Positions 10,344 through 21,639 of a stretch of DNA of 64,000 bases are shown one piece after another. The notes beneath the pieces were generated by a model, which made no database searches, was not told where the DNA came from, and was given only the letters and a program-made list of their open reading frames with translations. The translations under genes were made by a program, and so were the position numbers. The stretch covers positions 34,992,953 to 35,056,952 of the forward strand of contig JAVGWX010000007.1 of the NCBI GenBank assembly GCA_036924085.1, read 5' to 3'. Source of the DNA: Ariolimax columbianus. Its lineage: Eukaryota > Mollusca > Gastropoda > Stylommatophora > Arionidae. Position 1 is the stretch's first letter; the number at the start of each line of letters is the position of its first letter.

Positions 10344-10429
10344 CTGCCAGATAGAATGTAAATATATTATACACAACGTGACAAGACAAAAACAAACGCT
10401 ACAGAATATAAATGTTCACATTAAGGTGT

Positions 10430-10990
10430 CTTAAGAAATGGTTTTACAAAAATTGGAGGGATTGAAAATGGATAAATGTCCAAGTGAAGATGGTATTCAT
10501 CAAAGATTGCTGTCCAACTAGCAAAACCATTGGCTACATTATGTTTTCAATCACTTACAAAAGGGATTGTTCTACAGGATTGGAAAGATGCAGGAGTGAT
10601 CCCCTTATTCAAAAATGGTGCAAAAAATCAGATCCAGCAAATTATAGACCGGTGAGTTTAACGAGCATAGTTTGTAAATTGTTAGTCAATAATCAAAGAA
10701 TGCACTGTAATGCTTTTAGACAAATTTAATATAATCAGAAATAGTCAGCACGGGTGTACTAGAGGGCGTTCGTGTTTAACAAATCTATTAGAATTCATGG
10801 AGGAGGTTACTAAAATGATGATAAGGGGAACTAGTGGATGCTATTTATCTAGATATTGCAAAGGTCTTTTATAGAGTACCTCATCAAAGATTATTTCGAA
10901 TATTAAAATCACATGGAATAGGTGGGGAAGTTGCCAAATGGATTGAAAATTGGTTAAACGCTGTGTATAAAATGTATGATGGGGTTTTAT
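10430..10990 (+). mobile_element. LINE reverse transcriptase fragment (same family as 34.6-36.4 kb)
   Basis: Across frames it reads MVLQKLEGLKMDKCPSEDGI, then QSLTKGIV-like NHLQKGIVL, then DWKDAGVIPLF, ANYRPVSLTSIVCKL, RNSQHGFTRGRSCLTNLLEF, and a YLDIAK block ending RVPHQRLF. A final block gives HGIGGEVAKWIENWLN. These are RT motifs 0 to 3 of a CR1/L2-like LINE. The first motif is nearly identical in wording to VFKKLEGLKVNKCPGQDGI at the broken end of the minus-strand copy near 34.7 kb, so both belong to one family. The sequence collapses into A/T runs at about 10985. Single-base indels break every frame. Confidence 0.75.
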
Positions 10991-11224
10991 ATTTTAAAAA
11001 AAAATAATTTTTTAAATAAATTTTTTTTTAAAAAGGGGAGGGATATATATATATTTAAATCAGGAAATAAATAAAGAGATCCGAATCAAGTATGAAGGAA
11101 AATAAATATACTCAATCCCAAAATGGTCCCAGGAAAACAATTGTGCATATTTATGCAAATACCTACGGCGGACAACTAGGATCATCAAAAGCGAGGAACA
11201 TCGGGAGGAGCATCACGGAAATAC

Positions 11225-11357
11225 CAGGCTAGGTACAAACAGATACACACACGCATCCAAGCACTGGTTTATGCGTCTTAATATCGCCCAAATTGACTGC
11301 GGTCTGGGGCGGAATAGGCGCGCCTCCGCCAGTAGAAACTAGTGAGGCAAACACATA
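11225..11357 (+). repeat. Dispersed repeat, inverted partner at 29.1 kb
   Basis: The segment containing CGCATCCAAGCACTGGTTTA, the run TGCGTCTTAATATCGCCCAA and CTGCGGTCTGGGGCGGAATA reappears as its reverse complement at 29098-29225 with few changes. Its family is unknown. In the second copy it joins directly to the 5' edge of a LINE RT fragment. Confidence 0.75.
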
Positions 11358-11475
11358 AAATAAAAAAAATCAATGCACGTCAAACTTTAAAAAGACTTTA
11401 GATTTGAGAAAAGGTTCGAGTGTAAAAGATTAAAATTGCCTCATGATATGTATGCAGCCATTTAACTTGACTTAA

Positions 11476-11880
11476 ATTAACGTCTTTATACTGGTCTAGA
11501 AGACTCTACAGAGTCTGTATACGACCAGTTTCTTGGATGGTGGTTTAACCGATGTGCGAGTCCATTGTAATGGACACTACAGGTAAATAGACCGCAGCCA
11601 GTTAACAAACCACATGGGGAAAGGTACAAATAACTTGTGTAGATTTTTAACTTCAATATTGTCCGGCCAGCGGCCGTTATGCGGACTCTTCGATTTCCAA
11701 CTTCCAAGGAATTTTTAACGTGCTCGACACTGAACACGAGAGTCCGATCTACCCAGAGATCAGGGGAATTTTTACCAGAAGATCCACGTGAAAAAAATCG
11801 CGGTCTCCACAGTGATTCGAACCCGCGAACTCCGGCACTCAAGTGGACATCTTACCGCGAGATCACTGAGTCCCAGCATT
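11476..11880 (-). mobile_element. tRNA-headed SINE with a LINE-type 3' tail
   Basis: On the minus strand the 5' end reads GACTCAGTGATCTCGCGGTA (A-box region), then AGTTCGCGGGTTCGAATCAC (B box GGTTCGAATC). A body of about 280 bp follows. The 3' end reads CAGACTCTGTAGAGTCTTCT, then AGACCAGTATAAAGACGTTAA. This 3' tail is the same as the end of the CR1/L2-like LINE in this window (33135-33215 plus, 37383-37420 minus). That is the arrangement expected for a SINE that borrows the tail recognised by its partner LINE's reverse transcriptase. A body fragment of a second copy lies at 54745-54930. No duplication of the target could be fixed. Confidence 0.75.
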
Positions 11881-11899
11881 TACATGAAACTTTGGTGGT

Positions 11900-12246
11900 C
11901 GGGGTGGTGACTGGAATGGGGGATTAATAATAATAAACATTAACCAAGAGAAGGCAATATTTGAATTTGCCGGGAAAAGCTGTGAAACAATTGCCCGACG
12001 TCGTATGTGAACGACAATCTAATTAGCCTCCCGTGGCGCCGCTCGCTCTGTGCTGTTCCAGTTTATGAATGATGACCTGTTGTGTTTTCCCGCCTCATTC
12101 ATTATCTCAGGTTATGTGTGCACAGGTGGGACGTTATATTATATTGGATTTTCTTCCCCCGCTCCCGTAGTTGAGCCAATCAACAAAAGGTTTAGGTCTG
12201 GGTGTGACTATAGCTGAGCATGAAACAGTATCAAAGAAGCCATGAG
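11900..12246. other. No recognisable feature
   Basis: No coding or repeat signal beyond the left shoulder of the 173-bp satellite. Confidence 0.5.
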
Positions 12247-13113
12247 TGTGCTAGATTCAGATAAGGAAAATAATTGAGATCATGGTTTCCACTATTAAGC
12301 TTACTCAGCTTACGTTACAACAGAACAGTGTGTAAATGAATGGGTCTATGTGCGTGTGTGTGTGGATCTTATATTGGTAATACATTCTTTGGAAACAATT
12401 ATTTGTTAATTTACATGATTGTGCTAGATTCAGATAAGGAAAATAATTGAGATCATGGTTTCCACTATTAAGCTTACTCAGCTTACGTTACAACAGAACA
12501 GTGTGTAAATGAATGGGTCTATGTGCGTGTGTGTGTGGATCTTATATTGGTAATACATTCTTTGGAAACAATTATTTGTTAATTTACATGATTGTGCTAG
12601 ATTCAGATAAGGAAAATAATTGAGATCATGGTTTCCACTATTAAGCTTACTCAGCTTACGTTACAACAGAACAGTGTGTAAATGAATGGGTCTATGTGCG
12701 TGTGTGTGTGGATCTTATATTGGTAATACATTCTTTGGAAACAATTATTTGTTAATTTACATGATTGTGCTAGATTCAGATAAGGAAAATAATTGAGATC
12801 ATGGTTTCCACTATTAAGCTTACTCAGCTTACGTTACAACAGAACAGTGTGTAAATGAATGGGTCTATGTGCGTGTGTGTGTGGATCTTATATTGGTAAT
12901 ACATTCTTTGGAAACAATTATTTGTTAATTTACATGATTGTGCTAGATTCAGATAAGGAAAATAATTGAGATCATGGTTTCCACTATTAAGCTTACTCAG
13001 CTTACGTTACAACAGAACAGTGTGTAAATGAATGGGTCTATGTGCGTGTGTGTGTGGATCTTATATTGGAAATACATTCTTTGGAAACAATTATTTGTTA
13101 ATTTACATGATTG
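12247..13113. repeat. 173-bp satellite, five near-identical tandem copies
   Basis: The word CTAGATTCAGATAAGGAAAA starts at 12251, 12424, 12597, 12770 and 12943, a constant 173-bp step. I saw one difference between copies, TTGGTAATAC versus TTGGAAATAC in the last. A (GT)n stretch sits in each unit. The monomer is close to nucleosome-repeat length. The near identity points to very recent amplification or homogenisation, or an assembly duplication. Confidence 0.95.
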
Positions 13114-13690
13114 TGTATTCTTCCTATATTTTCTTCATTTTGTTACTTTGTCTTTAAATCAGTGCTTTTTCACGTACACAATGCAACATCATATTGGAAA
13201 ATAAGCAATCTATACTGTTCAACTTCAGATATTCGTATCTTGGTTTGATTGATTACTACAGAACGTCTTACATTTTTCGAATTCTTGCTACTTTGTCTAC
13301 TTTACAATAGTACAAAACTGCATACAGTTCCTATGTAGTTATTTGTCATCATTCCTATATAATAGCACGTCCTAACGTTTGAAATCATTTCATTTTCAGA
13401 CCTCCACAACCAATTGTCTTTTTATTGAGTAATTTGGTACGTGTTTATTGCTGCTTTGTTTCTATCATTACAGCCAAATGTCAATGGTCACACGTTGAAT
13501 TTGTAATTGATATTTTAGATTTCGAGTCCCTGTAAAATTCATGGGATATTTTGGGTTATTCCCCTTTTATATGGCAATTCAAGGGTCATAAGTTGAAGAT
13601 CACAATGAAAACCTGTGTTTAAAAATATATATATATATAGTGTTAGCTGGTCATGTCGAGACCGTTATCCGGGGTGTGGTCACTCTGCCG
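13114..13690. other. No recognisable feature (AT-rich)
   Basis: AT-rich, with a short (TA)n at 13625-13640. No coding similarity was seen. Confidence 0.5.
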
Positions 13691-13699
13691 CATGCTGGC

Positions 13700-14960
13700 A
13701 GCTACGTGGATCCACAAGTAAGAGTTGAGTGTCAGGTGTGGACGAACTACTCAAGATAGGGCATGATAATGAATACTCTGAGCCATTCAGTGTTACAAAT
13801 TGAGTGAAGCAAGGATGCATCCTAGCTCCAACCACTTTCAGCATGATGTTTGTTGTCATGATGGTGGATGCATTCAAAGGCAATGACGCTGGAGTCAAAG
13901 TCTGCTATCGTCTAAACGGTGAGTTCATCAATCTAAGGAGACTGCAGACACGAGAACAGTTGCTGATAACTACGCTCTCAATGCCCCTTCAGAGACTGAA
14001 ATACAATGTCCTGTTGACCGTTTTGCAGCAGCTTGCAATGACTTTGGCTTCTCATTTCTAGCAATGAGACTGAAGTGCTGCACCAAGCAGACCAAGAACT
14101 GTGCACAGTGAACCATCTATCACTATCAATGGCCAGAAGTTAAAGTCGGTGGAACGCTTTGTATACCCTGGCAGCACACTCTCTAGAGCAGTTCATATTG
14201 ACGATGAAGTGAACTCGAGAATCGCAAAAGCATGTGTAGGCTTTAGAAAACTAAGATCCTCAGTTTGGGACCGGAGAGGAATTAAGCTTATAACCAAATT
14301 ATAGATTTGTGTGGCAGTCGTCCTACCAACTCTTCTGTTCACCTGTAAAACCTGGACTGTGTACAGTCGTCCTACCAACTCTTCTGTTCACCTGTAAAAC
14401 CTGGACTGTGTACAGTCGACATGCAAAGAAGCTTGACCACTTTCATTTGGACTGCCGAAGGAAACTGCTGAACATAAAATTGCAAAATAGGATCACACAT
14501 GTAGAAGTTCTTTCGCGTACTGGCATGACAAGCATCCACATAGCTTTGTACAAATGGCACCTTAGATGGACTGGCCATGTTGTTTGCATGTCGGATTAGC
14601 GGCTTCCAAAGACAATATTATATGCAAGCGAGCTCACTGTGACCAAATAAAACGTTACAAAGACACTCTGAAATCATAAATGAAGAACTGACGCATTGAC
14701 TGAAAATTGGAAGAATATTGCTGGTGATCTGGCGTAGTAAAATCTCTGCTGACATGGACCATATGGAGCAGATGAGAATCAATGAAGCTTCACGGAGACA
14801 GGCTCTACGAAATGCAAGAGACCGAGTTGCATCCTTCTGACGGTCAGACAGTGCTTCTCTGCCCTCAATGTGACAGACGTTTTCGGGTTCGGATTGGTTT
14901 GATCAGCCACCTCGAAACCTCTCCAGGATTGACATATGACATTGCAGTCCTCATTTGAAC
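13700..14960 (+). mobile_element. Decayed LINE: RT palm and thumb plus C-terminal C2H2 motif
   Basis: Reading across frames: NEYSEPFSVTN, VKQGCILAPTTFSMMF, the NLRRLQT block, EPSITINGQKLKSVERFVY(L/P)GSTLS split over two blocks, VHIDDEVNSRIAKACVGFRK, VVLPTLLFTCKTWTVYSRHA, KLDHFHLDCRRKLLNIK, and LRWTGHVVCMSD. The last block is a C2H2 unit, CPQCDRRFRVRIGLISHLET, at about 14840-14905. The order RT thumb, then W-x-GHV, then a terminal C2H2 finger is typical of an abundant invertebrate LINE family. Five partial copies lie in this window (also 17.6, 21.6, 22.1 and 31.4 kb). The YADD region is deleted around 13960-14040, and several stops follow. Confidence 0.85.
14319..14416. repeat. Exact 49-bp tandem duplication inside a LINE RT domain
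   Basis: Positions 14319-14367 are repeated at 14368-14416 without a mismatch. The unit starts CGTCCTACCAACTCTTCTGT and encodes the VLPTLLFTCKTWTVYS block of the RT thumb. Because 49 is not a multiple of three, the duplication shifts the frame. Confidence 0.95.
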
Positions 14961-14983
14961 ACGCCTCGTATTTACTAGCGTAT

Positions 14984-14987
14984 ATAT

Positions 14988-15027
<40 letters not shown>
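14984..15027. repeat. (CA)n / (TA)n microsatellite
   Basis: ACACACACACAC is followed by an alternating TA run of about 28 bp. Confidence 0.9.
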
Positions 15028-15030
<3 letters not shown>

Positions 15031-15734
15031 AACAGAGTTACATGGGTCCAACGAGCAAACGCCAGGGAAGCCCTGAAAATACCGTTCATGGTACCCACGC
15101 GTAACTTGAGAACCCTGCCCGAGAGGTTCAATTCATTGGACGGGGCATTGTCCTTAATTCTCAAACAATGCAGTTTAAAAATGCCCAGCTAAAATGATTC
15201 CCTTCCCACGATTCTACTGGGCACCCACGACCTCTAGGTCATCCAATAGAAAAAAGGCAGCCAGTTGGGACACGCCAGTTCAAATAAAGTTTGAGGGAAA
15301 TGAACTCAAGAACGTAGAAGTCATTGACCAAAGCGGGCAGCTTAGCCTATAAGCTGGGGGAGACAGATCCGGAAGACAGATCAGAAGGAAGAGAGAAGGG
15401 AATTCTACCGTGCAGTTTAGTAGGTAGAAAATAGACCGAGAACCAGTAGCTAGATAGACTACAAGAGTTAGCCATTGATTGACCAGAATAGAGAGATAGA
15501 ATTACAAGCCACCGAAGCAGATCAACACTGAAGGGCAACGAGAGACCACGCATGTGTAAGAATCTGTCATTGTGTAATGCTCTGTTGGAGTCGTCGTCGA
15601 CAACACCGGTCTTCATTCTCGTCAGAGGAAGACGTGTTGTTTCAACACGAAGCTGTGGTCCTAACCAACATGTCGTGACTCGTGTTTCCTCGACCTGACA
15701 ACCACAGTAACAGAACCACTGTTGTCTGTCATAG

Positions 15735-16024
15735 ACACGACTTCCAGACGTTGAGACGAGACAAGAGGCTCAGTAGACATCAGCCTTACGTTGAGGCGAA
15801 ACAAGAGGCTCAGTAGACATCAGCCTTACGTTGAGACGAGACAATAGGCTCAGTAGACATCAGCCTTACGTTGAGACGAGACAAGAGGCTCAGTAGACAT
15901 CAGCCTTACGTTGAGACGAGACAAGAGGCTCAGTAGACATCAGCCTTACGTTGAGACGAGACAAGAGGCTCAGTAGACATCAGCCTTACGTTGAGACGAG
16001 ACAAGAGGCTCAGTAAACATCCAC
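15735..16024. repeat. Minisatellite, 40-bp unit, about 7 copies
   Basis: CAGCCTTACGTTGAGACGAG and then ACAAGAGGCTCAGTAGACAT repeat with an exact 40-bp step (15781, 15821, and so on). The second copy has GAGGCGAA for GAGACGAG and the third AATAGG for AAGAGG. Flanking sequence at 15028-15734 and 16025-16500 has AATAAA signals and could be part of an LTR or untranslated element, but I could not prove this. Confidence 0.9.
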
Positions 16025-17625
16025 GTTGTGTAAACTGAAAGGTGGAACTTCAGGCCATCAGACAAGCGAGGACAGAGATATTAAGACTGAGAACAAGTAG
16101 CTAGACAGCATTATATCAACGTATAGAAATATAGACGGTGAATAGAACAATTGCTAGATTCCGACCACGTGATTAGAACCCTCGGTAAAGTTTAATAAAG
16201 AGTAAGCCCTGTGCTAATTGCACGAACCTCTAGAAAGTAATTATAGTCAGAGAAGTGTTGATAACATCCTTCTTGATAGATATTAAATTAGGTAATAATT
16301 GATGAACAATATTATACGATTTACGAGACTAGTTTATTGATTTGATGTGTATGATGTTTGTGAAATAAACATTCTTTGTTTCGATTCTGTTAAAAGAATT
16401 GTTAGTGGTTTAATTTAAGTGTAAGTGAAGGAGTGATAGTGGTAAGGAAGAACGATAGTAAATAAAGTGATACAATCTTAGACCTGCTTCAATATACAAT
16501 TAAGATGTTTTATGTATGGAATGATATCAAGATTTACAGGTTCAATGTATTTCTGGGCACATAGAGAGGTGATTCTCTCACCGATTGTCCACATTCTTGT
16601 ATATTAGAGAAGTGATGTAGCTGTATTTCATTTCCGACTGATAATAATACAAGTTATATGACACACGGAGTGATCTATTGATCAAATGAATATTCTCTAA
16701 ACATAAATCGGCCAGCTGCAGATAGGAGCGATCCTAGACTGGCTATCACGGTGACTTTGTTCTAGGGCTATACTTGATATGTTTTTCTATTTCTAAAATC
16801 AGTTCATCAGGTTCTAGATGATTCTTGTATCGTGAAACGCATGCTGATTGTCGGTGAGTTCCTGTTTCGCTGAAAATGTCCTGGATCTACTCTTTCTACC
16901 CCTGTTGTCATACAGGGTCTTTCATTATTGGGATTACAAATTTGTCATTAATAATTGAAATAATCTTATCTGTTAATCTTAATGCTTTGGTACTTTCTTT
17001 TTAATCTATTGACAATCTTTGTACATAGATTTCAGTTGTTGTTCATATTTTGCCCAGGAGGCTTCGTTAGCAACTTAGATTTCTCGTTTTACATTTCGTT
17101 AAGCTGTTGGATAAGTAATATATTCGAATTGCTTTTTGTTGCATACATTTTTTTCTTCAGTTTTCAGTATTGCATACCAAACTGATTATTTCTTTCTTTG
17201 TCTTGTTTCAGATTTTTTTTCCGCATTTTTATTATTGAAGGTATTCGTCGTGGTTGTTTATATGTTGGTAGTTTCTCGAATGGGTGTTTCAACTTTTCTA
17301 AAAGGCATTTATTTATTTTAAATTTGTGATAAATATTGGTTTTCATCTGATCCTACTTAGCTCTGTGATGTTGTTTGCGCATTACTACTTGTCGATTATC
17401 ACTATCTCTACATATCTTGAGGAGTGTGCTATATTTCATCTTTGTTTTGTCAATATGTAATCAAATAGGGATGTTATATCTGGGTTGTTCCACCTGTATA
17501 CTCTTTTGATATTTCTCTTTTGGTATTGGAAGCAGGGTGTTTGTTATTATTAGACCATACTCGATACATACATTTACAAGTTATGTTGTTGTTGTATTTT
17601 AAAAAATTGTTTTTAATGTTAACAA
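16025..17625. other. No recognisable feature (AT-rich)
   Basis: T-rich plus strand. Open stretches near 17000-17350 are low-complexity hydrophobic translations of T-runs without similarity. Confidence 0.5.
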
Positions 17626-18358
17626 AATACCTTGGCAGTACTCTCAAGTTATTCACGTAGATGATGAAGTAAATGCAAGAATAGATACAGCAGGGCGGCA
17701 CTTGGCAGACTACTAGCTGGGATAGGCAAGTGGTCAGGACTCAAACACAAATAAAGGTCTACGCTGTAATTGTTCTACCTACACTCATGTATGCATGTGA
17801 GACCTGGACCGTCTATAGTCGTCATGCCAGAAAATTAAACTACTTCCACGTGTATTGCCTGCTAGAATTGCTGAGGATTAGATGGCAGGACATGGTCCCA
17901 AATACAGATGTATCAGTGCTATGAGGCATGTCTAGTATACACAACATGATATATGCAGCACAGCTAATGGGCTGGCCATATAGTACACATGTCGGATCAA
18001 TGTCTACCAAAAGAGCTACCTGTGGTGAACTCCAAAATGGCAATAGAGTAAGCGGTGGGCAGCAGAAAAGGTACAAGGATACACTTAGAGATCACTGATC
18101 CAGTACGGTATTAACCACGATGGCTGGGAAAGAATCGCTACCAATCGCACAGACTGGCGCAGCACTATTGCTGAGGGTGTTCAGAGACATGAGGCAGCAA
18201 GAATAAATCAGGAGATGATCGCTCCGCAAGTCAACTCACATCAACCATTCTTCAACCCCGGTGGCAGGAGGTGTCTTATTTTCCTGTACAAAGTGCAACA
18301 GACACTTCTAGGCTCAGACTGGCTTATTTAGCCATCTTCGAACTCATGTGAACAGCGA
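17626..18358 (+). mobile_element. LINE C-terminal fragment (family of 13.7-14.9 kb)
   Basis: It reads KYLGSTLS, then VIVLPTLMYACETWTVYSRH, KLNYFHVYCLLELLRIRWQD, then a degenerate GHI block and KRATCGELQNGNRVSGGQQK followed by RYKDTLRDH. It ends with a C2H2 unit at about 18283-18355 (CTKCNRHF, stop, AQTGLFSHLRTH). Same domain order as the 13.7-kb copy. The stop inside the finger and multiple indels show decay. Confidence 0.8.
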
Positions 18359-18844
18359 ATGCTGACAAAGTGGTCCTCATCGGTGAATATAGACGAGCAA
18401 CACATAGCATTTGTTATGTCCCGTAACATTCGTTATACCTTGTACCAAGATCTTCTTGTGTTATATGCATGCATCGGTAGTCATTCTCATGAGATTACTG
18501 CAACGTCTAATTTTCTGTCTAGCTATGAACGCAAGGAGTAATTGTTGCAATATTTATAATGTCACCATTTCTCATTCTATTTCTCCTGTAGACGTTAATG
18601 ATTTTTCTCAGACATTTCATTTCTCATGAACTTTTCCTCTCCAGTGCTTTGTATAAGGACCAAATCTAACAGGATCAGCAAACGGTTGGTATAAGTGAAC
18701 TGTTTGTCATGTGTTGTGTTACGACCAACTGATGTCCATGTAGTGTGACAGGTGATGCGTCCTTGCGGCATTGAGTTTCAATTTCTCTATCAAGCCTTCC
18801 ATCTTCCGTAGAAATTGTTTCCCTGTAGTTAAACGCCTTAATCA

Positions 18845-19060
18845 ATAATCAATCAAACCTGTTCCGCTCCCTGTGGAGCGAAGGTCTTTAATGAATACAC
18901 ACAAAGTCACCCTATCTTAACCTGTCGGATTGAAGATGATGTGACTTAGTTTCTACAAGGTAGGTAGTTCCCCTTAGTTGCCTCTTACCACAAGCCTGGC
19001 AGGTTACAGTGTTGCTATATTCTTTGCTCCTATTTCAGTTCCCTGCAACACATGGGCCTG
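18845..19060 (+). repeat. Dispersed repeat shared with 30.6 kb
   Basis: TTGCCTCTTACCACAAGCCT, then GGCAGGTTACAGTGTTGCTA and a CTCCTATTTCAGTTCCCTGCAACACA-type stretch, resembles 30600-30690 (TGCCAGGTTACAATGTGACT, then TAGGTCCCCGATAACACAGG). It is probably an old short element. I cannot name it. Confidence 0.4.
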
Positions 19061-19144
19061 TTTAATGTTGGTATTACTTACATGATGTTTAATGTTGGTA
19101 TTACTTACATGATGTTTAATGTTGGTATTACTTACATGATGTTT
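19059..19144. repeat. 27-bp tandem repeat, 3 copies
   Basis: TTTAATGTTGGTATTACTTA followed by CATGATG, three times with no change. Confidence 0.9.
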
Positions 19145-19942
19145 AATGGACATGGTGTTTTGCTAACCATAATGGTTATGCAATTTTCCCTTTTTGATTT
19201 GTTTATCTTCATAATATATCTTCCACAGGCCTTGCTAAGCGCATTCATAGGATTGTGCAGCCTGCCTTCGACCTCAGATGTTATGTTTTGGTGATCTGCA
19301 TAGAGCTGTTGAGGTATTGCATAGAGGTATTGAGTGTGGTTCTTTGCTTCCTGTGATGAATTCTAGATCACGTGTTGCAGCGTGTCTGATATCTGTTGTT
19401 ATTTTGTACTTGTCAATATTGTACAACAAATGATGAAATTACACATTTATATTGCTGTTCTGTTGTTATTTCAAAAGCATATGTGATTCCAACAGTTATT
19501 ACATTTTTATTCACGTGGCACATCGCTCTTACATTACCTTAATAGTGCATGTGTCTACAGTAGCGCTTTAATATTGTCCAGACTTTATAAAAAAGCTTTT
19601 ACCTGATCTATAAATCGTTTGTTTACATAATTCCATTTTCTATTACAGTTTCACAATGGCTCTGATTCTTTGTTCAAGAATTTCGCATACATTTTTCCGG
19701 GTGACTTAGTAGCGATATACCTCTTTATGTACGAGTAGAACACTTTCATTTTCTAAATGTAATACTTAGAGAAGCACGTCGCTACTAAGTGTTGCCACAA
19801 TAATAGTCATCGGTTGTTTGTTTTTTTAAATCGTGGCTTTTTTGTGAAAGGAAGATTTTTCTCTGTGGAAATAGACTAAATATAAAATTGAACTTTCCAA
19901 ACTGAGAAAGATGGTCAGATCCTATGGCTTTTTTTATTCAGA

Positions 19943-20080
19943 GCTCAGTTCCATCATCTTGACTCAGGCCTTGCTGTCGACTGTAACAGCTCAGTTCCAT
20001 CATCTTGACTCAGGCCTTGCTGTCAACTGCAACAGCTCAGTTCCATCATCTTGACTCAGGCTTTGCTGTCAACTGTAAAG
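19943..20080. repeat. 46-bp tandem repeat, 3 copies
   Basis: GCTCAGTTCCATCATCTTGA starts at 19943, 19989 and 20035, with two or three substitutions between copies. Confidence 0.9.
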
Positions 20081-20915
20081 GAGTTCTCTATTGAACTCAT
20101 TTTATAGCTAAAAACATATACACGTAACAGCTCAGTGACCGAGCCAGGATAAAAATAGTTCGACACCTATGTTACAACTACAAAGCCGTCGTCAGTGACA
20201 ACTAAAAGAAAACAACTATCAAATCACAGCAAAATACAATACATGATGTAAAATGTTCGCGTCATATCAGGTTTTTCTCTTTGTAATGGCCACCATGGAC
20301 AACATACTGATTGTGTTTTTTTTCACGTTTGGAATTTAAATCTGCAAATTATCGTGTTGCTAATAACAATATAGTACATACAGTGTGTTCTTTTCATCGT
20401 AAAGAGCCAATTCGTTTTTATTCAACAATTATAAAAACATACACGTGGGCTACTGATATTGGTTCCGCAATAGCATTTGCATTACTGTCCCCACTGTCTT
20501 GTGGGGCACCTGTTCACGGATAAAAGATTCAGGAGTACACCCTGGGAAAACATCTGGAGCTGATGTCTTTTGGACAGTCTAGTGGTGGCTCCATCGCTAT
20601 TTTGACTGCATCAGGGATTGACTGTCTATCTGAGCATATCAAGCCTGGACTCATGCGAATGAAACTGGCTTATTGAACTGATGGACGGCGAGTTTCAGCA
20701 AAGTGATGTGGAACGTACAGAGAATGATGAGACACTCAAAACGCAATAATTCCCCACTGCGGTGTGTTCTTTTTCCAGCCGTCTTGATGAAGGCTTGCCG
20801 CTGTACCCAGATGGTTCAGGGCGATAGAGTGAGATAAGCGACGAGCACAACCCTCCCTCGTTCAAATCAAAATGCAGAAGAAAGTCACAGCCTCAATCAG
20901 ATCAGAAAAACCCCA
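20081..20915. other. No confidently recognised feature
   Basis: No clear coding match. A minus-strand stretch around 20530-20870 may be a very old LINE segment between the array and unknown DNA, but no motif is firm. Confidence 0.4.
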
Positions 20916-21622
20916 TTCCACATGTTCGGATGCCTCAAACACACCAGACAGAGCCCAATCCACATTTTCGGATACCTCAAACACACCAGACATAGCCCAA
21001 TCCACATGTTCGGACGCCTCAAACACACCAGACAGAGCCCAATCCACATGTTCGGACGCCTCAAACACACCAGACAGAGCCCAATCCACATGTTCGGACG
21101 ACTCAAACATACCAGACAGAGCCCAATCCACATGTTCGGACGCCTCAAACACACCAGACAGAGCCCAATCCACATGTTCGGACGCCTCAAACACACCAGA
21201 CAGAGCCCAATCAACATGTTCGGACGCCTCAAACACACCAGACAGAGCCCAATCAACATGTTCGGACGCCTCAAACATACCAGACAGAGCCCAATCAACA
21301 TGTTCGGACGCCTCAAACACACCAGACAGAGCCCAATCAACATGTTCGGACGCCTCAAACACACCAGACAGAGCCCAATCAACATGTTCGGACGCCTCAA
21401 ACACACCAGACAGAGCCCAATCAACATGTTCGGACGCCTCAAACACACCAGACAGAGCCCAATCAACATGTTCGGACGCCTCAAACACACCAGACAGAGC
21501 CCAATCAACATGTTCGGACGCCTCAAACACACCAGACAGAGCCCAATCAACATGTTCGGACGCCTCAAACACACCAGACAGAGCCCAATCCACATGTTCG
21601 GACGCCTCAAACACACCAGACA
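20916..21622. repeat. Minisatellite, 42-bp unit, about 17 copies, open in several frames
   Basis: The unit is CCAATCCACATGTTCGGACG followed by CCTCAAACACACCAGACAGAGC. At 42 bp it keeps frame, so long open frames exist on both strands. The left seven or so copies and the last copy have TCCACATG, while the middle copies have TCAACATG, so a variant block has spread inside the array. Its right flank is a LINE RT fragment (minus strand), but I could not show that the unit itself is LINE-derived. Confidence 0.95.
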
Positions 21623-21639
21623 GGTGATGAATTCACCAG

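Noticed and set aside
11800..11880. tRNA gene on the minus strand
   Set aside because: Only A- and B-box-like parts fit and no full cloverleaf follows. The segment continues into a SINE body.
15028..16500. Possible solo LTR around the 40-bp array (TGTAACA start, AATAAA signals)
   Set aside because: I found no matching second end, no 4-6 bp duplication and no internal retroviral-type genes, so the call would be unsupported.
20530..20870. Old LINE RT continuing left of the 42-bp array
   Set aside because: Some residues look familiar, but no RT motif can be read in order.
20872..21627. 250-residue repeat protein frames on both strands
   Set aside because: They arise because the 42-bp unit is a multiple of three and lacks stops. 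No start context, splice sites or family similarity.
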